Positions 27,381-35,635 of a stretch of 64,000 nt of DNA are shown one piece after another. A program made the translations under genes and the position numbers. The notes under the pieces are model-generated. The model worked only from the letters and a program-made list of their open reading frames with translations, did not search any database and was not told the origin of the DNA. This DNA comes from Lysobacteraceae bacterium CU05-9. GTDB taxonomy: Bacteria; Pseudomonadota; Gammaproteobacteria; Xanthomonadales; Xanthomonadaceae. The stretch lies in contig SWJS01000003.1 of NCBI GenBank assembly GCA_007556525.1, positions 125,595 through 189,594 on the forward strand, given 5' to 3'. Each line of letters opens with the position of its first letter. The first letter of the stretch is position 1.

Positions 27381-27419
27381 AAAGGTTGAACTTCCGTCCA
27401 TGGACACAAGTTCAACTTT
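27381..27419. repeat. Dispersed palindromic repeat, copy D
   Basis: Arms AAAGGTTGAACTTCCGTCC and GGACACAAGTTCAACTTT meet at a CATGG centre. Its right arm is the same as that of copy A apart from one base in the hairpin core. It lies between the engB terminator and the terminator of the TonB receptor gene. Confidence 0.8.
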
Positions 27420-27437
27420 CGAAAACCTGCTCAAACA

Positions 27438-27473
27438 AAAATCCCGGGATCTTGCGATGCCCGGGATTTTTTT
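27438..27473 (-). terminator. Terminator after the TonB receptor gene
   Basis: AAAATCCCGGG and CCCGGGATTTT form an 11-bp perfect stem with an 11-base loop, followed on the minus strand by TTGTTT. T residues also follow on the plus strand, so it could work in both directions. Confidence 0.75.
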
Positions 27474-27492
27474 GGCAGAACTAATCGAGCGA

Positions 27493-30222
27493 TTAGAACT
27501 TGTACGAGAAGCCTGCCAACGTCGTGCGACCGTACTCGAAGTACTTCTCAGGACGACCTGCTGGATCGCCATCGTTGAACGCCGAGAACGGTTCGTCGCC
27601 GATGTTGCTCACTTGCAGATACAGCGACAGACCCTTCAGACGACCGTCGTTGAAGTTGTAGCTGACCTGTGCGTCCTGCACAACTTCGCCGGCGATGCTG
27701 ACGGTTTGATAGTCAGCGCCGAAGCCACGCGTTTCACCGCGGAACGACGAACGCGTACGGCGGCTCAGCCGCACACCGAAACCACCGCGCTCGAAGTACG
27801 CGGTCACGTTCGAAACGTATTTCGACAGACCCGACAGCGGCTCAGACGTGCCCGGACCGTTTGGACGGATCGAGCTCGTGGTATCCGAGTAGGTACCGAT
27901 GATGCCGAAACCGTTCAGTGGGCTCCACAGAACGTCCAATGGCAACGACAAGGTCAGTTCGTGACCAAAAATCGAACCACCTTCGCCATTCATCGGTTGA
28001 TTGATTTTACCGATGTTGCTGGTTGGCTTCGGCGTGCCTGCTGGCAGCGTCGGCAATGGCAAACCGCTGAAATCAAATGCAGCGTCGCGGTTATAGATGT
28101 AGGACTTCAGCTTCTTGTGGAACATTGCTACGCCAACGTACCCGCGGTTGCCGTTTGGCGAGGTGAAATACTTCTCCAATGACAAATCAAGCGCATCGGC
28201 CATCCAAGGCTTCAGTTGCGTGTTGCCGCCGCCACCAGTCCAATACGCGCCGCTGATCGTCTGACCCGTCACAGGATCCGTGAACGTCGGGCACGCCGTT
28301 GTACAGACGCTGACATCCATGCCGGCTTTCAGTTGATCCATGCGAGGACGGGCCATCTGACGTGCAGCACCGAATCGCAGATACGAATCCGGCAGGAATT
28401 CCAGACCAAGGTTCAAGCTTGGCAGGAATTCACCGTACGAGGTGCTTTGGTGAATCGGAGTGCCACCTGGGTTGCCCTGGAACGTTGAGTACGCATCCGA
28501 GTATTGTTTGACGTCGACATACTGGAAGCCCACGTTGCCGCGCAGTGGTGCCTCGCCAATATTCGTGTCGATGTCTGCCTTCACATAGAACGTCGCGATA
28601 TCTTCACCGACCGACCAGTTTTTCGCTGCGATCTCAGCATGTTGGTTGCTGATGAGCTTGTAGACACCGGATGCCAGCAGCTCATTCGCGTTGATTACGC
28701 CGAGTTGACCGATGCCACCGAAGTTGAAATCCTGGATTGAACCTGGGAACGGACGCGTGACACCAAACATACCACCCGTACAATCCGTAAGGCAAAGCTT
28801 GGCTTCGGTCGAGCTCTTGTCCTTGGTGCGCTTCGTGAAGTTGACGCCGAAATCGACAGCGCTGATTGGACCTTCCGAGATCTTGCGGATCAAGTTCACA
28901 CGTGCCGACTTCAGCTTGTCGTTGACTTGGAAGTCTTTGAGGTAGCCGTCTTGACCCCAGCCGCCTGCGTCGGTGAGGACTAGCGAGCTTGGATCATTGA
29001 ACTGTGCACCGAGAACGTAATTGTAGAAAAGGCCGCTTGGATCCAGCGACATGTCCATCGTCGTTGCGCCACCGTTCGTTGCGACGCCGACGTACGTTTC
29101 GAGAACGCGGAAATCACGCTTCACGTTCGACATGGACAGGTCAGTGTTCAACGACCACAGATCATTCAACTTGAACTTGTTGTTCCAGCCGATCGAGGTC
29201 AGCTTGTCGTTGATTGGATTGCTGTCCATGCGGATGACCGGATGCACGTTCGTCCACTTGGCGTTCGTAATCGTGCCATTGCTGTTGACGGTGTAGCCTG
29301 GTTGCAAAACGCCAGTGCCCCAGATCGTGCCGAATTCCATGCCCGTCTTGATTTCAGTCTTGTCAAAACGCGAGTGGAACACGTCCAGAACGCTATCCCA
29401 AGTTTCGTTAGGCTTGAACTGCAAAGTTGCGGCAACGCCCTTGCGGTCGTGGTTGTTGTCGAACTTGTAAAGCTTGCCGCCACCGAGGACGGTGGTGTTG
29501 TTTGGACCGCCGGTGTAGCCCCAGACTTCGTTCTGGTACCCAGGTTGTGGGCTGTCCATCTTCGAGACGGCCAGCATCAGACCAAGGCGGTTATCCATGA
29601 ATTGATCAATGTACGTTGCCGTTGCGCGGTAGCCCGTTTCCTTCTGGTCGCGGATCTTGTTTTGGTCATAGCGTGCGCCGATCGTAATCACGCGTTCCTT
29701 GAACGACAGTGGACGGACCGTTTGCAGATCAACGGTACCCGACAGGCCTTGGCCGACGAGTGCTGCATTCGGGGTCTTATAGACGACGACGCCGCTCAAC
29801 AGTTCCGATGGGTATTGGTCAAATTCAACGCCACGGTTGTCGCCGGTGCTGGCTTGTTCGCGACCGTTCAATGTCGTCGTGCCGAAATCGCCGTTAAAAC
29901 CACGAATGTTGACTTGTGCTGCGCGGCCGCGCTCACGTTGAGCGGTGAGGCCCGGCAGGCGTGCGATCGAATCCGCGATGGATGCGTCAGGCAACTTGCC
30001 GATGTCTTCGGCCGAGATCGCTTCAACGATCGAAGTGTTCGTTTGCTTGGTATCGATGGCGGCTTCAATGGCCTTGCGGATACCCTTGACCTTGACGGTA
30101 CCCACGCTCTTGGTCGTCTTGGTGGTATCGGTGCTTTGCGTGTCCTGCGCGAATGCAGGGCTGATCACCATGAGGGTCGCCGATGCGAGGGCAACGCTCA
30201 AAAGGTTACGCTTGAAATTCAT
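27493..30222 (-). CDS. TonB-dependent outer-membrane receptor, alpha-glucan locus
   Basis: A 909-residue outer-membrane transporter of the Xanthomonas/Caulobacter type. The signal peptide is MNFKRNLLSVALASATLMV to AFAQ, then a Thr-rich stretch, a plug domain (ISAEDIGKLPDASIADSIARLPGL, VNIRGFNGDFGTTTLNGRE, and PNAALVGQGLSGTVDLQT) and a 22-strand barrel ending in the aromatic LAGFSYKF. GGAG lies six bases before the start. It faces the amylase gene and lies in one locus with pullulanase and a sugar transporter, so maltodextrins or related glucans are the likely substrate. Two operator-like palindromes lie in the shared upstream region. Confidence 0.93.
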   Translation of the reverse strand: MNFKRNLLSVALASATLMVISPAFAQDTQSTDTTKTTKSVGTVKVKGIRKAIEAAIDTKQTNTSIVEAISAEDIGKLPDASIADSIARLPGLTAQRERGRAAQVNIRGFNGDFGTTTLNGREQASTGDNRGVEFDQYPSELLSGVVVYKTPNAALVGQGLSGTVDLQTVRPLSFKERVITIGARYDQNKIRDQKETGYRATATYIDQFMDNRLGLMLAVSKMDSPQPGYQNEVWGYTGGPNNTTVLGGGKLYKFDNNHDRKGVAATLQFKPNETWDSVLDVFHSRFDKTEIKTGMEFGTIWGTGVLQPGYTVNSNGTITNAKWTNVHPVIRMDSNPINDKLTSIGWNNKFKLNDLWSLNTDLSMSNVKRDFRVLETYVGVATNGGATTMDMSLDPSGLFYNYVLGAQFNDPSSLVLTDAGGWGQDGYLKDFQVNDKLKSARVNLIRKISEGPISAVDFGVNFTKRTKDKSSTEAKLCLTDCTGGMFGVTRPFPGSIQDFNFGGIGQLGVINANELLASGVYKLISNQHAEIAAKNWSVGEDIATFYVKADIDTNIGEAPLRGNVGFQYVDVKQYSDAYSTFQGNPGGTPIHQSTSYGEFLPSLNLGLEFLPDSYLRFGAARQMARPRMDQLKAGMDVSVCTTACPTFTDPVTGQTISGAYWTGGGGNTQLKPWMADALDLSLEKYFTSPNGNRGYVGVAMFHKKLKSYIYNRDAAFDFSGLPLPTLPAGTPKPTSNIGKINQPMNGEGGSIFGHELTLSLPLDVLWSPLNGFGIIGTYSDTTSSIRPNGPGTSEPLSGLSKYVSNVTAYFERGGFGVRLSRRTRSSFRGETRGFGADYQTVSIAGEVVQDAQVSYNFNDGRLKGLSLYLQVSNIGDEPFSAFNDGDPAGRPEKYFEYGRTTLAGFSYKF

Positions 30223-30351
30223 TTGTGGCTCCAGAGAGTATTTGGAAAATGCGGTACATTCTTCGCGGTCGACCAGCCCGTACCCCAACTGGATCGCCAA
30301 TCATTCGCTTGACTGGAATGTTAGAGCTTTGTAAAGGTGCACATAAAAAAC

Positions 30352-30365
30352 TGCATACGTATTCA
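30352..30365. promoter_or_regulatory. LacI-type operator candidate O1
   Basis: The palindrome TGCATACGTATTCA has a perfect ATACGTAT core with a central CG, the pattern of LacI-family operators. It lies between the divergent TonB receptor and amylase genes. Its reverse complement differs from the palindrome at 35575-35588 in one base of 14. Confidence 0.6.
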
Positions 30366-30382
30366 TGTTTTTTGCAATCGAC

Positions 30383-30396
30383 TGGTAACGTTTACA
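30383..30396. promoter_or_regulatory. LacI-type operator candidate O2, overlapping the amylase start
   Basis: TGGTAACGTTTACA has the AACGTT core and central CG of LacI-family sites. Its centre is 31 bp from the centre of O1, about three helical turns, so two repressor dimers would bind on the same DNA face. The last base is the A of the amylase ATG. Confidence 0.55.
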
Positions 30397-32957
30397 TGGG
30401 TGGAAAGGGTGTTTCTACGCGGTTTTCGAGGATTCTCGCCGCACTGGCGGGATGTTGCATTTTCGTGAATGCATTTGCGACTCCGGTCGCTGATTCCGCA
30501 CCCGTGGACTGGCGCGAGCAGGTCATTTACTTCGTTATGCTGGATCGATTTGCCGATGGCGATCCGTCCAACAACGATCAGGGAGCGGGCGAATTTGATC
30601 CGGCGGATGGACGGAAGTTCAGCGGCGGTGACTTGGAGGGTGTTCGTTCGAAGTTGTCGTACATCCAGGGGCTCGGTGCCACGTCTGTCTGGATCACGCC
30701 ACCCGTCCGCAATCAGTGGTGGAACATTCCCGGTCAGTTCGGTGGCTATCACGGGTACTGGGCGTCGGACTTCAAGTCAGTCGATCCGCATTTCGGGACG
30801 TTGGATTCGTATCGTTCGTTGTCGTCGGAGTTACATGGACGGGGAATGCTTTTGGTCCAGGACATCGTGGTCAATCACACGGCGAATTACACGTCGCGCG
30901 ATGCATCGTCTGGGCGTTGGGTGCGTGTGAAAGATTCGGAAGGGCGAGATCGACCTTTGCAAAAACCCTTCGACAACAACTTGTCATCGTCTATCTATCA
31001 CTTTGATGGGAACATCACGGACTTCACGGACACTGCGAAATTATGGACAGGGCAGTTGGCCGGCCTCGATGATTTGAATACGTCGTCTGCTGTTGTGCGT
31101 CGTGCCTTGCGTGATTCGTATGCTTACTGGATGCGCGAAGTTGGCGTCGATGCATTCCGTGTGGATACGGCTTTTTATGTGCCGCCGGATTACTTCAAGG
31201 ATTTCCTGTGGTCGACAGATCGTGCGGCGCCGGGGGTGACGCGTGTTGCGGCATCGTTGGGCAAGCCATCGTTTCTTTTGTTTGGTGAAGGCTTTGCGAT
31301 TGATAAGCCGTTTGAGTCTTCGCAGGACTTGCGCATCAGGGAGTACATGGGCGATCAGTTGTTGCCGTCAATGATCAACTTCACGTATTACGGCACTTCG
31401 TTGGATGTGTTCGCGCGTGGTGCGGCGACGTCGGCGTTTACGCATCGTTTGCAATCGCAGGCGAAAATGTTCGGCGACGTTTCGTTGATGCCTACCTTCA
31501 TTGATAACCATGATGTTGAGAGATTTTTGTCGCAGTCGAATGAGGCGTCGATGCGGCAGGCGTTGCTGGCGATGTTTACGGTGCCTGGGATTCCGGTGAT
31601 TTATTACGGGACCGAGCAGGGGTTTACGTCGCAACGTGCGTCGATGTTTGCGTCCGGTTATGGGTCGGGTGGTCGCGATCATTTTGATACGTCATCGCCG
31701 TTGTATCGTTACATTGCTTCGTTAGCGGCATTGCGAAAATCCAATCGTTCCCTGACGCATGGTTCTTACGCGCGTGTTGCCGATGATGCGTCGGGTCCGG
31801 GATTGTTGGCGTGGCGGATGCATGTTGAGGGTTCGCCGGATGTGTTGGTCGTGATGAATACGTCAGATTCGCCGCGGTTGATTACGGATGTGGTGATGCG
31901 TGAAGTGATGACTTCTTGGTCGCCTGCATTGGGGACTAATTCGTCCGCTCGGTATGTTGATGGTGCGGTGATGGGTGGGAAGGAGTCGTGGGTTTTTGTT
32001 GAGAATGCGTCGTCAGTGCGTGTGATTGGCGCGACCCCGTCCGGGTTGCGTGTCGACAAGTTAGATCCTGCTGCGCCATTGTCGGGTGTGGTTCGCATTG
32101 GTGGTAGCGGACCTGCGACGCACATCGTTGTCGACGGTCGCGTGGATGAAGCGATTGCAGTGACGCGCGATGGTGATCGTTGGTTTGCGATGTTGGATAC
32201 GTCGTCGATGACGGATGCTTCGTTGGAGCATCGTGTTGTTGCGTGGAATCGCGATGCCGGTACAGCGTCAAGTTCGCAACGCTTCCGTGCTGCGAGTTCG
32301 TGGAAATTGCTGACGTCCGTGTCTGATCCGATCGGTGATGATCATGGACCTTTGCAGCGTTACACCTATCCGTCCGGTGAGGATTGGGTTGGTGTGCATG
32401 CGGGCGACATTAAAGGTTTGAACGTGTTGCGCGCAGGGAATCGTTTGCGTGTTGAAGTTGATATGCGTGAGATTTCCACGGCGTGGAATCCTTCCAACGG
32501 ATTCGACCACGTGAGCTTGCAGCTGTATCTGGATGTGCCGGGGATTGCGTCGGCGCGTTCTGCTTCTTCCATGGAGCAGCGAGGTGCATTGCCGGATGGC
32601 ATGCAATGGAACCGGATGTTGCGGATCCATGGATGGAGCAATGGGCTTTATTCCGTGGACGACTCGGGCGCATTTCTCGGGTTGTCCGAAACCGCCAAAA
32701 TCTCCGTCGACCGTGTGCGCTCCCGCATCACGATGGACTTTTCGGCGTCGTCGTTAGGTTCGCCATCGTCGCTCGATGGACTCAAGTTGTGGTTGAACAC
32801 TTGGGACTTCGACGGCGGTCTACGTCCGTTGACGCCGGTCGCGACGCCTGGAAGTTTCGGTGGAGGTCAGTCCGACGCGGATCCGTTGTGGTTGGACAGC
32901 GTCGGACCCGTGTTGATCAACGTACCAAAACAACCGTCGTATACGCCGGCGCAGTGA
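30396..32957 (+). CDS. Exported GH13 alpha-amylase with glucodextranase-type C-terminal domain
   Basis: An 853-residue secreted glycoside hydrolase. After the signal peptide (to about NAFA) the GH13 barrel starts with VIYFVMLDRFADGDPSNND. The catalytic triad is visible: nucleophile Asp257 (AFRVDTAF), acid/base Glu298 (LFGEGF) and Asp373 (IDNHDVERF). A beta-sandwich follows, and from about residue 635 a domain with SDPIGDDHGP, RVEVDMREIS and WLNTWDFDGG resembles the glucodextranase C-terminal family, seen also in amylopullulanases and probably carbohydrate-binding. The ATG lacks a clear ribosome-binding site and touches operator candidate O2. Its 3' end overlaps the convergent pullulanase gene by 41 bases. 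Confidence 0.9.
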   Translation: MGGKGVSTRFSRILAALAGCCIFVNAFATPVADSAPVDWREQVIYFVMLDRFADGDPSNNDQGAGEFDPADGRKFSGGDLEGVRSKLSYIQGLGATSVWITPPVRNQWWNIPGQFGGYHGYWASDFKSVDPHFGTLDSYRSLSSELHGRGMLLVQDIVVNHTANYTSRDASSGRWVRVKDSEGRDRPLQKPFDNNLSSSIYHFDGNITDFTDTAKLWTGQLAGLDDLNTSSAVVRRALRDSYAYWMREVGVDAFRVDTAFYVPPDYFKDFLWSTDRAAPGVTRVAASLGKPSFLLFGEGFAIDKPFESSQDLRIREYMGDQLLPSMINFTYYGTSLDVFARGAATSAFTHRLQSQAKMFGDVSLMPTFIDNHDVERFLSQSNEASMRQALLAMFTVPGIPVIYYGTEQGFTSQRASMFASGYGSGGRDHFDTSSPLYRYIASLAALRKSNRSLTHGSYARVADDASGPGLLAWRMHVEGSPDVLVVMNTSDSPRLITDVVMREVMTSWSPALGTNSSARYVDGAVMGGKESWVFVENASSVRVIGATPSGLRVDKLDPAAPLSGVVRIGGSGPATHIVVDGRVDEAIAVTRDGDRWFAMLDTSSMTDASLEHRVVAWNRDAGTASSSQRFRAASSWKLLTSVSDPIGDDHGPLQRYTYPSGEDWVGVHAGDIKGLNVLRAGNRLRVEVDMREISTAWNPSNGFDHVSLQLYLDVPGIASARSASSMEQRGALPDGMQWNRMLRIHGWSNGLYSVDDSGAFLGLSETAKISVDRVRSRITMDFSASSLGSPSSLDGLKLWLNTWDFDGGLRPLTPVATPGSFGGGQSDADPLWLDSVGPVLINVPKQPSYTPAQ

Positions 32958-35544
32958 CTTCGGTCTTAGAGATTTTTGTCTCGTTCCGTGGGCGTGGGTC
33001 GGCTGCGTTCGCGCTGGCTTGAACGGGGTGCAATGACCAGTTGCCGTTGGGTAGCGCGATGGTCTTGGTTTGTTGCTCGGCGTTGATGATGACCATCACT
33101 TCCTTGAAGTTGGCGCCGGCGAGATTGCTGCCGTCGTAGGTCGCGACGATGAGTGTTGGATCTTGTTGCACGTAATGCGTTGGGAATTTCACGCGCGCTT
33201 GAATTTGCTCCGCATGTTCGAGACGGAAGAGTTTCGAGCTCTTGCGAATGGCGAGCATGTCGTTGAAGTAATTTTGGGTCTGCTGGATTTGCTCCGGCGA
33301 CACGGTGTTGCTTGGATTGTTGAGTGCCACATTCATTTGCGGGTAGCTTTGCTCGTTGTCCCACTTGGGCGGCAATCCGGTGCCGAAGAAATTCGATTGG
33401 CCGGTCCAATCAATTCGGTTGAACCAATCGCCGGAGTTGTAGCTGTTGCGGTCGAGGGATTTGGAGCGAAGGTTTTCGATGCCTGCATGGAAGTACGCAA
33501 CGCCCTGGCTCAATGCGTTGATCGCGATGGCGAGCATTTGTGCGTGGACGCGGTCTTGCGAAGTGGCATTTGATGGCATGCGGATTGCATTGAGGTCGAA
33601 CAGCGTCTGGTTGTCGTGGTTCTCGACATAGTTTACGACTTCCTGCGGTTGACTCACGTATGCGGCGGGTTGGCCGTTGTAGTCAAAACGTTCCGCGCGT
33701 TGCGTTTTTCCATCGCGTGTAGGCATTGGGTAACCGCGCAAGCTGCCGATCAATCCGATCCGAATCCAGTCTGCGTAGTTCCATAACTGTTGATCTTGCT
33801 TGGTGAGTCGTCCGTGGATGAAGCCGGCGTTCCTCGTGAGCGCTTCGCCACTGTCGCCAGCGCTGCCACCGCGCACGGCATCACGCGCACGGTCGCTGAA
33901 GGTGCCTATGCCCGATCCGTTGAGTGAGAGTTGCGATGCTTGGACGAAGCGTTTGCCGTCGGCAATCTCGCCGAAATTCCAGCCTTCACCCAGGAATTGA
34001 ATCTTGCGTGGTGCGGCGATTTGGTTGGCTTGCTTGAGTGATTCTTCCATCACGTCGCGTGGTTGGTGCGCCATGAGGTCGAAGCGGAAGCCGTCGATTT
34101 TGTAATGCTTCGTCCAGAGATTCACCGAGTCGATGAGCAGCTTGCCCATCATGCGATGTTCGGTCGCGGTGTTGTCGCAACACGTCGAGCGTTCGACGAT
34201 GCCTTCGTTGTTGAGGCGGTGGTAGTAGCCCGGAACGATTTTGTCCAAAACGCTGAACTTATGTTGCCCCGAAGCCGAAGTGTGGTTGTAAACGACGTCC
34301 ATTCCGACGCGAAGTCCGGCTTTGTGAAGTGCCTGGACCATTTGGCGGAACTCGATGATGCGCTTCGCGCCGTCGTCAGCATCGGTCGCATAAGAGCCTT
34401 CGGCTGCGTTGAAGTGATATGGCTCATAGCCCCAGTTGTAGCAGTCGTTGTCGCGGATTTTGGCGATCACATCTTGCTGCGCTTCGCTGTCGCGTGCGGC
34501 GTTGGGGATCGTGGGTTCGATGCAGTTTTTCTCGGGGAGTGTCGCGAAGTCGAACACCGGGAGTAGATGCACGTCGGTGAGGCCTGATTTCGCGAGTTGC
34601 TTCAGGTGCTTCATGCCGTTGGAGTTGGTTTGCGTGAACGCAACGTACTTGCCGCGTATTGGCTTCGGAACGCTTTCGTCATCACGGCTAAAATCCCGCA
34701 CATGCAACTCGTAGATCACCATGTCGGTGGATTGCTCCACGGTGCTTGGAACCTTCGTGGTGTCCCAGCCTTTTGGTTTGAGGTTCGCGTCATCGAGGTT
34801 GCCTATCCACGAGCGTTGCGAGTTCGCGTTGAGGCTGATGGAGTAGGGATCCGTGACGCGGTTCCGCACGAGCCCCGTGCCCGGGAGGAAAACATCCACG
34901 AGGTACAAGTAATGCTGGCCCTTCAAGTTCTTGTTAATCGTTGTGGACCACACGCCAGTCGCGTCGTTACGTTGCAGCGAGTGGAAGTTCGTTGCCTTCT
35001 TGTTGAACACGCAGACGCCGACTTGCTGAGCCGTCGGTGCCCAGAGTTTGAAGCCGGTGTTGCGCGTCGTTGATGTGACGCCGAGTTTGGCTTCGTTCGC
35101 GGCGCTCGCGTAACGCGCGTCGAGGAAGCCTGGGTTCTGCAGTCGCGCTTTCTTCGGAGTACCGATTTGTTCGATCACGATGTCATCGGTGAGGTGCTCG
35201 AGTGGCGCGCTGAGTTGCAGACGCGGACCATCTTCAATGAACCGGAATTGATTGGGGAGTGGTCGCGTTGATGAATTCAATGCGATCGTGCGGTCGCCCA
35301 CGCTCAACTGATATTTGCCATTACGATCTGCACCGGGCCATTGCACCGTGTTTGCGTCGAGCCAATAAGCGCTCGCCTTCAACTCCGGCGATCCGTCTTT
35401 CGCGAACAATTGCGTGGGTTCCTCGCGCGTGCAATCAGCTTGCGACATCGGTGGCGTCGCGGCGATGGCATTTGCGCTTAACAGCAGCGGAAGGAGGGCG
35501 AAGAGGGAGCGTTGGAGGTTGGGCATGAGTTTTTGGCGATGCAT
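32917..35544 (-). CDS. Pullulanase-type alpha-1,6-glucosidase (GH13)
   Basis: An 875-residue exported debranching enzyme. The signal peptide ends at about NAIAA. An N-terminal beta domain (about residues 35-160) precedes a CBM48-like region (GFKLWAPTAQQVGVCVF and HYLYLVDVF). The barrel has the pullulanase motif YNWGYEPYHF, then GMDVVYNHT, nucleophile Asp489 (FRFDLM), acid/base Glu520 (LGEGWNFGE) and Asp644 (ENHDNQ). A C-terminal beta-sandwich closes the protein. It would hydrolyse alpha-1,6 branches in pullulan or amylopectin fragments. It is divergent from the six-hairpin hydrolase gene, with an operator candidate between them. Confidence 0.93.
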   Translation of the reverse strand: MHRQKLMPNLQRSLFALLPLLLSANAIAATPPMSQADCTREEPTQLFAKDGSPELKASAYWLDANTVQWPGADRNGKYQLSVGDRTIALNSSTRPLPNQFRFIEDGPRLQLSAPLEHLTDDIVIEQIGTPKKARLQNPGFLDARYASAANEAKLGVTSTTRNTGFKLWAPTAQQVGVCVFNKKATNFHSLQRNDATGVWSTTINKNLKGQHYLYLVDVFLPGTGLVRNRVTDPYSISLNANSQRSWIGNLDDANLKPKGWDTTKVPSTVEQSTDMVIYELHVRDFSRDDESVPKPIRGKYVAFTQTNSNGMKHLKQLAKSGLTDVHLLPVFDFATLPEKNCIEPTIPNAARDSEAQQDVIAKIRDNDCYNWGYEPYHFNAAEGSYATDADDGAKRIIEFRQMVQALHKAGLRVGMDVVYNHTSASGQHKFSVLDKIVPGYYHRLNNEGIVERSTCCDNTATEHRMMGKLLIDSVNLWTKHYKIDGFRFDLMAHQPRDVMEESLKQANQIAAPRKIQFLGEGWNFGEIADGKRFVQASQLSLNGSGIGTFSDRARDAVRGGSAGDSGEALTRNAGFIHGRLTKQDQQLWNYADWIRIGLIGSLRGYPMPTRDGKTQRAERFDYNGQPAAYVSQPQEVVNYVENHDNQTLFDLNAIRMPSNATSQDRVHAQMLAIAINALSQGVAYFHAGIENLRSKSLDRNSYNSGDWFNRIDWTGQSNFFGTGLPPKWDNEQSYPQMNVALNNPSNTVSPEQIQQTQNYFNDMLAIRKSSKLFRLEHAEQIQARVKFPTHYVQQDPTLIVATYDGSNLAGANFKEVMVIINAEQQTKTIALPNGNWSLHPVQASANAADPRPRNETKISKTEVTAPAYTTVVLVR

Positions 35545-35574
35545 GTTTGACTCAAGGCTACCGAAGTTCGTGCG

Positions 35575-35588
35575 TGAATACGAATGCA
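35575..35588. promoter_or_regulatory. LacI-type operator candidate O3
   Basis: TGAATACGAATGCA lies between the divergent pullulanase and six-hairpin hydrolase genes. It matches the reverse complement of O1 at 13 of 14 positions. An additional inverted pair TGTGCA/TGCACA lies at 35596-35614. Confidence 0.55.
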
Positions 35589-35635
35589 CCCAAAATGTGC
35601 AACTGCACTGCACAATAAGATGGTTCTAACTTTCT

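Noticed and set aside
29242-30312. Long frame opposite the TonB receptor
   Set aside because: The receptor's plug and barrel motifs are clear; the opposite frame has no ribosome-binding site or domain.
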